64,000 bases of DNA, taken from positions 806,001 to 870,000 of the forward strand of contig NZ_CP042220.2 of the NCBI RefSeq assembly GCF_007858975.2. Reading direction: 5' to 3'. The notes under the pieces were generated by a model that saw only the letters and a list, made by a program, of their open reading frames with translations, was not told the origin of the DNA and made no database searches. Source of the stretch: Dickeya poaceiphila. Its GTDB lineage: Bacteria; Pseudomonadota; Gammaproteobacteria; Enterobacterales; Enterobacteriaceae. The translations under genes and the position numbers were made by a program. Within the stretch, counting starts at the first letter, position 1; every line of letters begins with the position of its first letter. This document shows positions 48,901 through 56,910 of this stretch, piece by piece.

Positions 48901-49970
48901 CGTTTTTCTCCCTTCAGGACATTTTCCAGCCATAGCATCCTGCTTTCCTGTAACGGCACACTGAGGCGCAACAGCGTGGTGGTTGTGTCGGCTTCTTGCC
49001 AAAAATGGTGGCGCTTTGTACCAATACCGAGATGACGGAGTGTCGTTTCCTCATTTGTCGGCAGAAAAAGGTAGGGCATTGCATTACTGGAAGGCATTAC
49101 AGGCCACCCTTCAAACAACATGATCGCAGCCTGCTTTTGCTGTTGAATTCGCGCACGCAGCCACGCGGTGCTGTCCCCCATGGTCAACACATCGTGAACA
49201 ATGCGCAATGTTAAAGAAGGGTTAAGCAATGGAGGAATGATTTCCCGTAGCGTCTCCTTTAGTGCTGGTGACGATATGCAGAGTCCCGTACGGAGACTGC
49301 CTAATCCCCACGCCTTTGATACCCCCCGTAACACGATGATATTTGGCAGATACGCCAGCAGATGAACCGCGCTGTAGGAGGGGGGCTGGTAGTTGGCATT
49401 AGATTCATCAATCAACAGAGTGATCCCGGCTCCCGCTAATGACATTCCCAGCTCATACACCGTATCAAGTGACATAAAAGTATCTTCCCGGACACCGGGA
49501 CGCTCGATGAAAAACACATCCGCACCCAAGCTGATGGCCTGCTTCACACAGCCAGTTACGGTTTTTGCGCGGATTCGCCATACACTCCGGCCTGATTTCT
49601 TAAGCCACCAGGGAAAGTCAGGATAAATTTCATCGGCCACAGCGACACTGCCCTTTACGCTCAATGCCGGCAATACACTTAAGAGTTGAATCACTCCTGC
49701 GCCACAGGAGAGCGACAAGCCATCTTCTTTCACGCCAAAATAGCTACAAACTGCCGGGGTAAGACGCCGCTCTCCCCAAGGATCGTCTACGGCGTAATGC
49801 CAGATATCAGGTAACTTACGGTCAATTTCATGATACAAACTCTGCTCAATAAGGGAGGGAAGTGGCGGAGTAATAAAGTCACGTTCATCCTTTGTCCACG
49901 CCAGATTCAGCAACGTTGGCGTATCGTCAAGTGAGAGGTGACGATAAGAGTCAATAGCGCGATTTAACAT
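48897..49970 (-). CDS. PLP-dependent aminotransferase, class I/II (HisC-like fold)
   Basis: 357-residue fold-type I PLP enzyme. Recognisable parts are SLSCGAGVIQLLSVLPAL (cofactor phosphate loop), FFIERPGVRED, TLLIDESNANY (Asp that binds the pyridine N) and LRGVSKAWGLGSLRTGL with the PLP lysine in S-K-A-W. The pattern is closest to histidinol-phosphate aminotransferase and cobalamin CobD-like decarboxylases. Whether it transaminates or decarboxylates cannot be told. GGGAGG lies 5 bases before the ATG at 49970, and it overlaps the upstream phosphatase gene by 7 bases and the next gene by 4. Confidence 0.85.
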   Translation of the reverse strand: MLNRAIDSYRHLSLDDTPTLLNLAWTKDERDFITPPLPSLIEQSLYHEIDRKLPDIWHYAVDDPWGERRLTPAVCSYFGVKEDGLSLSCGAGVIQLLSVLPALSVKGSVAVADEIYPDFPWWLKKSGRSVWRIRAKTVTGCVKQAISLGADVFFIERPGVREDTFMSLDTVYELGMSLAGAGITLLIDESNANYQPPSYSAVHLLAYLPNIIVLRGVSKAWGLGSLRTGLCISSPALKETLREIIPPLLNPSLTLRIVHDVLTMGDSTAWLRARIQQQKQAAIMLFEGWPVMPSSNAMPYLFLPTNEETTLRHLGIGTKRHHFWQEADTTTTLLRLSVPLQESRMLWLENVLKGEKR

Positions 49971-50998
49971 TGTGCCTCCCATACCGCATAAAAGACATCA
50001 AGCTCATCTGCCTGGCGCGAGCCGTGCTCGTAGCACCAACCGATGGGCGCGATAAAGCGTTCACCGCGGGCGATAAGAAATAGATCTCCCGCTCGGTGTC
50101 CCACCTCGGCCAATTCCGTACCAGGCACGATGTCGGCAACATCGCTGAATGCCGTTATCAGAGCGTTCTGGAACGCCGGTATGTTCTCTTTAGCAACGTA
50201 AAACCAACGTGTTAGTCCGGCTCCTCCCATCGTCGCACCAAATTGATCACACAAAACGGCAATAAGGCGAGCCATCTCCTCATCATGGACAACAGGCACT
50301 AAACCATGATCGGAGTGCGCGATGACGTCATATCCCTGATGTGTCAGGTGCTGCGCTAGTTCATCAATGCCTTGCAGAAACGTTGTAACCAGGCTGTCGT
50401 AGCCATGGGTGTGAATGTAGTGATCGACATCAATAAACACCCAAATCAGGCAAGGCGTGGCTGACCGGGCAAGCGCCCGTTCGACAGCTGTCTCAACAGT
50501 CTCTAGTTGTGCCTTGGGATTCAATGGCGGAGTAAGCGTGAAAAAGGCCGTCGGATCGGTAAACTCGGCTCCTTGTAACAATGCGCGAGTCCAGGCTCCT
50601 TCAATGGGAAGCAGATCACCCATGATAGCCTGCGGTAGGTAGCCACTGCGGCGAGCGTCATGGAAAATGCTCTCCCCAGGAATCGCCAGTTTGTCTCCCT
50701 GATACTGGCAAATGTTGATAAGTGTCTCCTGCACACACTTGTCTTGAAATACTACGCCTGGAATGCCGTGTTCAGATACGCTTAAACCAGTCAGACTACT
50801 AAGCCAGCACGTTGTTGAGGTAGTAGGAAAAACGGCCTGCCAACGCTCGATAGTCGGTATGTGCCAGATCGCATCGGCCAATTTCCCAGGAATCCCATCT
50901 AACGCGAAAATAATCTGATGTCTGTTGCGTGGTAAGCGTGCGGCAATACGATGGCGAAACTGACGCAGGCTTAAAGGCACAGTGGTTTCCACGGTCAT
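49964..50998 (-). CDS. Alkaline-phosphatase-superfamily phosphodiesterase/nucleotide pyrophosphatase-like protein
   Basis: 344-residue protein with the complete metal-site set of the superfamily: Asp in IIFALDGIPG, the Thr nucleophile in FPTTSTTCWLSSLTGL, HGIPGVVF, Asp and His in DVDHYIHTHG, Asp-His in HSDHGLVP and a late His in CYEHGS. Members split phosphodiesters, pyrophosphates or phosphonate esters, or move phosphate. There is no signal peptide when started at 50998 (ATGA overlap with the FAD gene), so it acts in the cytoplasm, which suits a biosynthetic step better than nutrient scavenging. Confidence 0.85.
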   Translation of the reverse strand: MTVETTVPLSLRQFRHRIAARLPRNRHQIIFALDGIPGKLADAIWHIPTIERWQAVFPTTSTTCWLSSLTGLSVSEHGIPGVVFQDKCVQETLINICQYQGDKLAIPGESIFHDARRSGYLPQAIMGDLLPIEGAWTRALLQGAEFTDPTAFFTLTPPLNPKAQLETVETAVERALARSATPCLIWVFIDVDHYIHTHGYDSLVTTFLQGIDELAQHLTHQGYDVIAHSDHGLVPVVHDEEMARLIAVLCDQFGATMGGAGLTRWFYVAKENIPAFQNALITAFSDVADIVPGTELAEVGHRAGDLFLIARGERFIAPIGWCYEHGSRQADELDVFYAVWEAQC

Positions 50999-53121
50999 AA
51001 ACTCTCGATTTCCTGTGCTGTTTGCGAAAATTGAGTCATCCATTCAATCAGCTCCGTTGCCCAGCCATGCACGGCAGTGAGGATAGTGCTGTTTGAGTCT
51101 GGACGTGCCGCCGAATTCTGAAAAAAGCAGAGTCCTTCAACTGGAGCGCCCAGGAAGGTCAACCGTCTTTCCACCCGGTTATCACAATCAATGGGATGAA
51201 AATCGGATGTTAAGTCAAGCGCGCCTGGAATGAAGCTCTCACCGCTCGCGCCACGGTTCTCCCATAAGCGAACCAGTCCTGCTGTCAACATGGAGGGGTA
51301 AAGCGGATTGTGTTGTCGGCGAGCGTCGAAAGGATGTAAACGAGCACAACACAAGTAATCGACCTGTTGGTGAAATTTTCGACCGACTAAACGGTATCCC
51401 TGGCGTTTTCCGGATGAGCGAATACGAGTAACTGCGGGAGCGATCATCACTCGCCCTTCACGTATCAATGTGCCCAGTTTCTCCATGGCTTCGATACCGG
51501 CACCATTAGACAGGCGATTATAGTGAGAGAGCCAATGTTGCATAAAATCCCGATGTGAGTCGGGTGTCAGGCCGCCAAAATCAGTGACGCTGGAGAACAC
51601 TGCACGTAAATCACGCCACACACCATCACAGGCAGCCTTCATCGGATTCGAGAGATTTCCTTGTTCGGCATAGGCCAGATCTCGTTCCAGAGCCTCAAGA
51701 ATAGCAGCCTTGTGCGAGCGGCCTGGCTGTGTTGTTGGGTGAAAAATTTCTTCCCAATCAAACAGATGATCGTTAATGTCGGGAGGGTGACGCCATTTGA
51801 TGGCCTCAGGCGGAAGTGAGCGTAAACGTCTGATTGCGTCACCGGGTGCGACCGTCTCATCGGTCAACGTACGAAGAAAGGCTACCGCAGCCTCTTCAAT
51901 GGCAGGCGTAGTTCGGGTTGTTACGGGACAGGCTGTTGTCAACGCTTGTGCCATCTGATGAAAACGCTGAGTCAATGTGGACAACAGGATGTCGATATCG
52001 CACTGAACACCGCGCGATGGTCGGGTCAGAAAATCTTGATAATGTACAATAAGCGTTGTACTAGCCTCCTGTACAAACCGATCACCAAGTAAGGTACGGT
52101 AATAGACCCACGCCATTTCCAGCACGATCAAAGGGAAAACATCGCGTTGAAAATCCAGCTGTCGGCAGATGCGTCCGTCTCTCTGAACGCTTGTTACACC
52201 GCGATAACGACGCAGAATGTCTATAGCATCAGGACAAAAAAAACGGGCTTGATGTGCATCTGCGGCATTTTTTTCATTACGGGGGCGGGCCGAATAGATC
52301 TGGCCGCTGCGACTAAACGCAATAATTTGTGCCGGTTCAGCACCGCAGGGGTGATAATGTAGCCCGCCATCCGCCGCGTTGACGAAATGCCCCCCTCGTC
52401 CTTCAGTAAGATGAAGACAAATGTCGATTGCAGTTAACCCCATGCCGCTCAATGCAACACGACTGCCTGGATATACGATATCCACTCTTTCCAGCGGATA
52501 AGCGTAAGGGATGTAGCGTAACCCGCGATGAAAACGAGCTTCTGCCGTTTTCCAGTGGGCGCGGCAGGGAGTATGCCCTGTGACAAATAGTGCATAATGG
52601 AAACGAAAGCCCGTCGGAAATCCCGTGCTATGCAGAACAAAAGCCTTATCGTCACGGCTGACACGGGTGACATCATCGCTATGGGTAGCAACGTCCACAT
52701 TAGGCAGTTCTCGCAAGGCCTCGGAGTAAGCATCGAAATACTCGCGTAGCGCAAGGCCGTGCAGATAACGATGCGGCATATCGTGCGGCTGAAGATCAAA
52801 CTGCTTATTACCCGTTTCGTAAAATCGCTGGCGACACCAGTGGTAAAAATTGAGACGTAAATAAGCAGGTAGCAAGGTATCTGTCGCGCTTACCGATTCA
52901 TCGGCGGCAAACGCAATTTGATTGACCGGACGATTTAGATAACAGCTTTTACTTTGCAAATCACTGTGCGCCATCCCTGCGCCAAAACGTCCTGTATTAT
53001 CGAAAATATGTATAGATATAGGGAACGCAGGAGGACTCGTGGTCAGCAGTGCCAGCAGACGCTCAAGCGCATACACCGAACGTGGGCCACCGCCGATAAT
53101 CGCTACCACTACTTTTTCCAT
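50995..53121 (-). CDS. Large FAD/NAD(P)-binding oxidoreductase-like protein
   Basis: 708-residue protein with an N-terminal dinucleotide-binding motif VVVAIIGGGPRSVYALERLL of the NAD_binding_9 type (FAD-NAD(P)-binding). Further Rossmann-like parts are VALSGMGLTAIDICLHLTEG near residue 218 and LFVTGHTPCRAHW near 180. The second half is helical, then KRQGYRLVGRKFHQQVDYLC. The family is found beside biosynthetic genes in many bacteria and is thought to oxidise or N-hydroxylate small substrates, without firm biochemistry. GAGGAATGT precedes the ATG; it begins 14 bases after the PEP-barrel gene. Role here is unknown. Confidence 0.8.
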   Translation of the reverse strand: MEKVVVAIIGGGPRSVYALERLLALLTTSPPAFPISIHIFDNTGRFGAGMAHSDLQSKSCYLNRPVNQIAFAADESVSATDTLLPAYLRLNFYHWCRQRFYETGNKQFDLQPHDMPHRYLHGLALREYFDAYSEALRELPNVDVATHSDDVTRVSRDDKAFVLHSTGFPTGFRFHYALFVTGHTPCRAHWKTAEARFHRGLRYIPYAYPLERVDIVYPGSRVALSGMGLTAIDICLHLTEGRGGHFVNAADGGLHYHPCGAEPAQIIAFSRSGQIYSARPRNEKNAADAHQARFFCPDAIDILRRYRGVTSVQRDGRICRQLDFQRDVFPLIVLEMAWVYYRTLLGDRFVQEASTTLIVHYQDFLTRPSRGVQCDIDILLSTLTQRFHQMAQALTTACPVTTRTTPAIEEAAVAFLRTLTDETVAPGDAIRRLRSLPPEAIKWRHPPDINDHLFDWEEIFHPTTQPGRSHKAAILEALERDLAYAEQGNLSNPMKAACDGVWRDLRAVFSSVTDFGGLTPDSHRDFMQHWLSHYNRLSNGAGIEAMEKLGTLIREGRVMIAPAVTRIRSSGKRQGYRLVGRKFHQQVDYLCCARLHPFDARRQHNPLYPSMLTAGLVRLWENRGASGESFIPGALDLTSDFHPIDCDNRVERRLTFLGAPVEGLCFFQNSAARPDSNSTILTAVHGWATELIEWMTQFSQTAQEIESL

Positions 53122-53135
53122 ACATTCCTCATCCG

Positions 53136-54068
53136 TTAAGATTTAACCTTTTTGTGCCAGTGCAGGCCCTGAATTGTCATTGACGTGGTGTCGTTTGCGA
53201 CGTCTAGCAGAGACTGTGCCCACAGTCGCAAGCGCTTGCGGTTATCCTGCTTTTTGAAGTTGAGCATGAAATCCATGTCCTGATAGTTTGAAAACTGTTC
53301 GCCAAAAAAAGCTGGGAAGGAGGAGTAATGCACGGTAATAGCATCCATACCTATCTGTTTTGCCGTCTCCAGAAACTCAGGTTTCATATAGCCAGCAACG
53401 CTGATTCGTCCGTCACTGAGAGTCTGGCGCAACATCGTTAGCATCCCGATGATCGCCGGATGGTTATGACGATCAAAACCGCTGCCGCGACTGGCACCGG
53501 CTACCAGGCTGCTTAGATCATTCATCCCGACCAGGAAATATTCCAGACCCAATCGCTGGATGTCCTTTGCGTGCCACAAGGCGGCGGGGGTTTCCATCAT
53601 GCAGGACACTTTATTAGGGAAGTTAAAGCGACGTACGTAATCCATACCAAATTCGATTTCCGACATTTCACAAATGTACGGAAAGAGGATGTGTAAGTTT
53701 TTATGCTTTCTGGCAAGCGTAGTAACGACGTCAAACTCCAGATCAAAGGTACGTGGCAACTCCATAGCACGACGCATACCGCGCAAGCCTATTGTTGGGA
53801 ACTCTTCCAACACGTATTCGTCGTAGCCCTCCAGCATGTTGATTTCATTCGCAGGTGCATCAATGAAGCGATACCAAACATCCTTATCCGGGAAAATACG
53901 GAGAACGTTTTCAATATACTCTTCCATAAGCTGGCGTCCGTCCGGTGCCGTCAGGTATTTTCCTGCGCGCCGGAAAATATACTCACCCCGGAGCAGACCG
54001 ACAGCAGACACTTCCTCATAAAGACGGGCGTCAGGCAGTTCACCACTAAGAGAGACTTCAATATCCAT
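53136..54068 (-). CDS. Stand-alone PEP-binding barrel of the PTS enzyme I / PPDK C-terminal type, catalytic Cys missing
   Basis: 310-residue protein equal to only the C-terminal TIM barrel of PEP-utilising enzymes; the swivelling His domain and other domains are absent. The PEP-site residues are kept: SAVGLLRGEYIF (Arg27), PTIGLRGMRRAM (Arg96), CMMETPAAL (Glu159), VGMNDLSSL (Asn183, Asp184) and GASRGSG (Arg194). The segment that carries the proton-donating Cys in enzyme I (MCGE-type) reads ISVAGYM, with Ala225 in its place. PEP or a similar phospho-enol may be bound, but ordinary phosphotransfer to a His domain is unlikely. AGGAGCC lies before the ATG. Confidence 0.83.
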   Translation of the reverse strand: MDIEVSLSGELPDARLYEEVSAVGLLRGEYIFRRAGKYLTAPDGRQLMEEYIENVLRIFPDKDVWYRFIDAPANEINMLEGYDEYVLEEFPTIGLRGMRRAMELPRTFDLEFDVVTTLARKHKNLHILFPYICEMSEIEFGMDYVRRFNFPNKVSCMMETPAALWHAKDIQRLGLEYFLVGMNDLSSLVAGASRGSGFDRHNHPAIIGMLTMLRQTLSDGRISVAGYMKPEFLETAKQIGMDAITVHYSSFPAFFGEQFSNYQDMDFMLNFKKQDNRKRLRLWAQSLLDVANDTTSMTIQGLHWHKKVKS

Positions 54069-54091
54069 AATAGGCTCCTGATAAAAAGTAA

Positions 54092-54748
54092 TTACCTGTC
54101 AAATTGGGCAACGAAGGTGCGGGAGATGGCCTGGGTTATCTCCTGAAAAACCGCCGACTCCGGTTTTTTACCGTCGATTTTCGTCCAGTTTTGCTCTACT
54201 CCTTGTCGAAGCAAAATCTGGTATACCTTATTCATTTGAGCCAGGAAGAAGCCATCGCTACAGTCTGGCTGGTTTCCGCACTCGTAGGGCGCGTGGGTAT
54301 CCTGGTTTTGCCGACGCCAATCGAGGATCGTCTTAGGATCGACATCAAGGAAAATCGTCAGGTCGGGACGGGGAAAAATGCTGATAAGATTATTGAGCCA
54401 CTGCTCATCCAAACCCAATGCCATTTCAGTAGCGACATGCTTTTGCCAGCCGCCATCCAGTACCACGATTTCGTTATCCTGTACGGGCTGGTGGCAAAGG
54501 GGAATGGCGAGCAGATTAAAGATAAATAGAGCCCGGCTTGCTCCGCGCATCTCTGGCAGAATGTCATACATCAGCGTGTGATAGTCGCAGCCGAAGTAGC
54601 GAGCTTCAGGGATCGCTGCAATATTCAACGCATCTCTTTTTGCCAGTGTGCGTACTGGCAGGGAAAAGTGCATCTCAAGCCACGGTAACAATTTGCGTAG
54701 TTGGGTTGATTTACCACAGCCGTCGCATCCTAAAAGATTAATGAGCAT
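54092..54748 (-). CDS. Thymidylate-kinase-like P-loop kinase with altered DR motif
   Basis: 218-residue P-loop protein of the dTMP kinase fold. The Walker A is GCDGCGKST (residues 7-15), preceded by a short LINLL strand. ARPDLTIFLDVDP-like sequence (FPRPDLTIFLDVDPKTILDW) and a lid of charged residues follow. The conserved D-R-[YHF] after strand 3, needed for the nucleotide substrate in true thymidylate kinases, reads LDGGW (Asp98-Gly99). So another acceptor than dTMP is likely. It lies in the middle of the leftward operon and is not the housekeeping tmk. Confidence 0.8.
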   Translation of the reverse strand: MLINLLGCDGCGKSTQLRKLLPWLEMHFSLPVRTLAKRDALNIAAIPEARYFGCDYHTLMYDILPEMRGASRALFIFNLLAIPLCHQPVQDNEIVVLDGGWQKHVATEMALGLDEQWLNNLISIFPRPDLTIFLDVDPKTILDWRRQNQDTHAPYECGNQPDCSDGFFLAQMNKVYQILLRQGVEQNWTKIDGKKPESAVFQEITQAISRTFVAQFDR

Positions 54749-54797
54749 AGAAAATCCTCAGGCTGATGTTGTCAGGCGCAGTGCGCTGAAGTCGGGA

Positions 54798-56066
54798 TTA
54801 GTGCTGTGTGCGCAGAATCTCTTCTGCTTGCTCATCAAGGCTTTCACCTCTGGCATCGCTGAGCATCTTTTTGAACTGATGGCGCAGCGCCAGCGGTACC
54901 ATTCGTTCAACGTAGAAGCCAAGTTGTTCGTCAAGGTGGTACTCAACAGGGTTCTGTTCCGCTAGCAGTGACAGTCCGCGTGCCATCTGCTCAGGAAAAC
55001 CAGGATAGCCGGATTGAAGCGTATAAATGACGCTGTAGTACAGATTGCGCCCAAGAGAGAAACAGGGATAGCGTGCTTCATAGTTGTCAAGGGAGTATTT
55101 GGGGAAACAACCGTCGATTATCCGTTTTGGGCACATCCAGAGAGGCATCACCAGCGTCATGTCACCGATTTTGCGCGCCGGACATGAGGCGGGCTTGAGG
55201 CCGGTTGACACGCGATACAGGTTTTCACACAGAACATCTTCGAGGTTAAGTCCGGTGCTGATGTAGGTGGTATTAAGCTCGCGCGCATAGCGGGTCAGCG
55301 AGAGGCGTATTAGCAAGGTGCCGAGAAATTCAAAATCGTCACCAACGAAATGGCGTTCAAAACGATCAATAAGGCTTTCACTGTCGGGAGGGATACCGAG
55401 CAAGGATTTCACCTCATTTTCATCAAACACTTTTAGGTTGAACTGATATTTCTCACACAGCGCTTTGGCTCGAGGTACACCTTTATCCCAGTCGGGGATA
55501 CCCATAATAATAACCGGATGAATATGCACGTAATCACGGATCAAGCTCAGTCCATGTAACATCGCATTGCTATCGCCACCTCCGCTAACACCCACGACAA
55601 GATGTGCGCCTTCTGGCATGTTCTCTTTAATAGTGTCAGCAACGCGTTGTGCAATAATGGTCTGGCATTCTTCCGGTGTCAGTTTTTTCAGGTAACTTTG
55701 AGCTGTGGCATCACTGTTTTGTAGATTCTGATAAATATATTCTGTCGATTGCTTCTCATCATCGACACTGGGAATAATACGAAAGTTATCAGGAGAAAAT
55801 TTAAAAGGATTGACGTTGCGATTGAAGTAAAGGAGTAGCTCATCAGCATCGAACTCTGACATTCTCTTTTCAAGGCCAGAGCATAGGCGTATTGTTTTGT
55901 CATTTTCGTTACGCTGATAAATAGAAACAGCAGACCAGGGTACGTTATTGCGATTAAGGACTTCAATCAATCGCTCATCCTTATGGCTGACGAGTTGTTG
56001 GCGTCCATGCGCGGTAATTACTGAAATTTCAGGCCCCTCTACATTTAACGATAATTTTACCGACAT
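54798..56066 (-). CDS. PP-loop (N-type ATP pyrophosphatase) enzyme with N-terminal beta-grasp-like part
   Basis: 422-residue protein. Residues 150-185 carry the PP-loop: HLVVGVSGGGDSNAMLHGL (SGGGDS at 161-166), as in TilS/TtcA and asparagine-synthetase-type enzymes that adenylate a carboxyl or carbonyl with release of pyrophosphate. The first 85 residues (NVEGPEISVITAHGRQQLV, then DERLIEVLNRNNVPWSAVSIY) resemble a ubiquitin-like beta-grasp or ThiS-type domain. There are several Cys (CPARK, WMCPKR, CFPKY) that might bind a metal. Amide bond formation or sulphur transfer are both conceivable. First enzyme gene of the leftward operon; GAGGTGATGTA precedes the ATG. Confidence 0.82.
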   Translation of the reverse strand: MSVKLSLNVEGPEISVITAHGRQQLVSHKDERLIEVLNRNNVPWSAVSIYQRNENDKTIRLCSGLEKRMSEFDADELLLYFNRNVNPFKFSPDNFRIIPSVDDEKQSTEYIYQNLQNSDATAQSYLKKLTPEECQTIIAQRVADTIKENMPEGAHLVVGVSGGGDSNAMLHGLSLIRDYVHIHPVIIMGIPDWDKGVPRAKALCEKYQFNLKVFDENEVKSLLGIPPDSESLIDRFERHFVGDDFEFLGTLLIRLSLTRYARELNTTYISTGLNLEDVLCENLYRVSTGLKPASCPARKIGDMTLVMPLWMCPKRIIDGCFPKYSLDNYEARYPCFSLGRNLYYSVIYTLQSGYPGFPEQMARGLSLLAEQNPVEYHLDEQLGFYVERMVPLALRHQFKKMLSDARGESLDEQAEEILRTQH

Positions 56067-56168
56067 TACATCACCTCACATTTACCCTGAGTCATTGGAT
56101 GTTATTAGCGTAATAAACCGCCTCTTATCGGTTTATTAAACCATTAGTTATTAATATGTAATGAAAGT

Positions 56169-56192
56169 AAGGCCACGCAGAGACGTGGCCTT
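56169..56192 (-). terminator. Hairpin between the 70-codon gene and the PP-loop gene
   Basis: AAGGCCACG (56169-56177) pairs perfectly with CGTGGCCTT (56184-56192), 6-base loop. On the minus strand it comes 11 bases after the stop of the small gene and is followed by ACTTTCATTA. It could be an attenuator or RNA-stabilising stem that raises the level of the small gene over the enzyme genes. Confidence 0.7.
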
Positions 56193-56203
56193 GGGTATTT
56201 ATT

Positions 56204-56416
56204 TTATTGCGCACCCGTTTCGCAGCTGGCGCCACAAATAGTTTCAATACCGTATCGGGAAGCCGGAATAAATGCACGGCTTGCACGCATTGATTCCAGT
56301 TCGCTGACAGACAGGGCTGAATATTGGTGATGAGTACTATGCGCGATCAGATTTACAGTTTCGTTTTTCAGGTTGAAGTTATTGCTTTGGTTTTGTTTTA
56401 AAACAGTTTTTTGCAT
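56204..56416 (-). CDS. 70-residue peptide, candidate precursor at head of the leftward operon
   Basis: I do not recognise a family. The peptide starts MQKTVLKQNQSNNFNLKNET, is polar and rich in Asn, Ser and Gln, has a helix-prone centre (ALSVSELESMRASRAF) and ends IPASRYGIETICGASCETGA followed by Gln, with its only two cysteines three residues apart near the end. Size, position at the head of an operon, strong promoter and trailing hairpin are those of a RiPP-type precursor with leader and C-terminal core. GAGGATGTGAGA lies before the ATG at 56416. An accessory or carrier role is also possible. Confidence 0.65.
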   Translation of the reverse strand: MQKTVLKQNQSNNFNLKNETVNLIAHSTHHQYSALSVSELESMRASRAFIPASRYGIETICGASCETGAQ

Positions 56417-56506
56417 TCTCACATCCTCGTTTGAAAATGGAACACCCGATCTGTCACATGAATAAAACAAATAAAACAAATTAAAAACATACATGCAACA
56501 AATTTA

Positions 56507-56534
56507 TTTATAGATCTAAATAGCTATTTGTCAA
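56507..56534 (-). promoter_or_regulatory. Promoter of the leftward biosynthetic operon
   Basis: On the minus strand TTGACA (56534-56529), a 16-base spacer and TATAAA (56512-56507). The leader to the 70-codon gene would be about 85 bases. The surrounding 350 bases are strongly AT-rich. Confidence 0.65.
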
Positions 56535-56664
56535 TATCGATTATTACTTTCAAATTATAATTTTTATGTATTTCTTGAAGTAATTTACCCGCTTATATTA
56601 TTACTTATGTAAACTATTTCGATTTAAATGTATTTTTAATGATACGGGATTGTGTGTTTTTTGC

Positions 56665-56692
56665 TTGACATTTGTTACCACCATGATAAGAC
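56665..56692 (+). promoter_or_regulatory. Probable promoter of the rightward biosynthetic operon
   Basis: TTGACA at 56665-56670, then 16 bases and TAAGAC at 56687-56692 as a weak -10. The leader to the 16-codon gene would be about 75 bases. The -35 is perfect but the -10 is poor, which suggests help from an activator. Confidence 0.45.
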
Positions 56693-56772
56693 TAAATTGC
56701 TGTTTAATTCTCCACCGCGTGAATAAACAGAACATAATGCATAAACCTGAATCTTTTTTAAGGAGAGTCGTT

Positions 56773-56823
56773 ATGAATGCGAAGAAACTGAAAAAAGTAC
56801 GTCGTGGTAGTGCAGCATTGTAA
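56773..56823 (+). CDS. 16-residue basic peptide gene, candidate precursor or leader peptide
   Basis: A complete 16-codon gene coding for MNAKKLKKVRRGSAAL with a very strong ribosome site (AAGGAGAG, 6 bases before the ATG) and a perfect 12-bp hairpin after the stop. The peptide has four Lys and two Arg and ends in a small neutral GSAAL. Next comes the gene of a protein that looks like a peptide-recognition domain joined to a diiron oxidase, so it may be a minimal substrate peptide. The alternative is a regulatory leader peptide that works with the hairpin as an attenuator. Far too short for homology to decide by eye. Confidence 0.6.
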   Translation: MNAKKLKKVRRGSAAL

Positions 56824-56836
56824 TTTTTAATGACAC

Positions 56837-56867
56837 GGTTAATGGCACAGATATTGTGCCATTAACC
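56837..56867 (+). terminator. Hairpin after the 16-codon gene
   Basis: GGTTAATGGCAC (56837-56848) pairs perfectly over 12 bp with its complement at 56856-56867, 7-base loop. It is followed by ATAATTAAATATT rather than a T-run, so it may be an attenuator, partial terminator or mRNA-protecting stem. Confidence 0.7.
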
Positions 56868-56910
56868 ATAATTAAATATTACCGCTATTGCCTTTTATTA
56901 GGGGCTGCCA

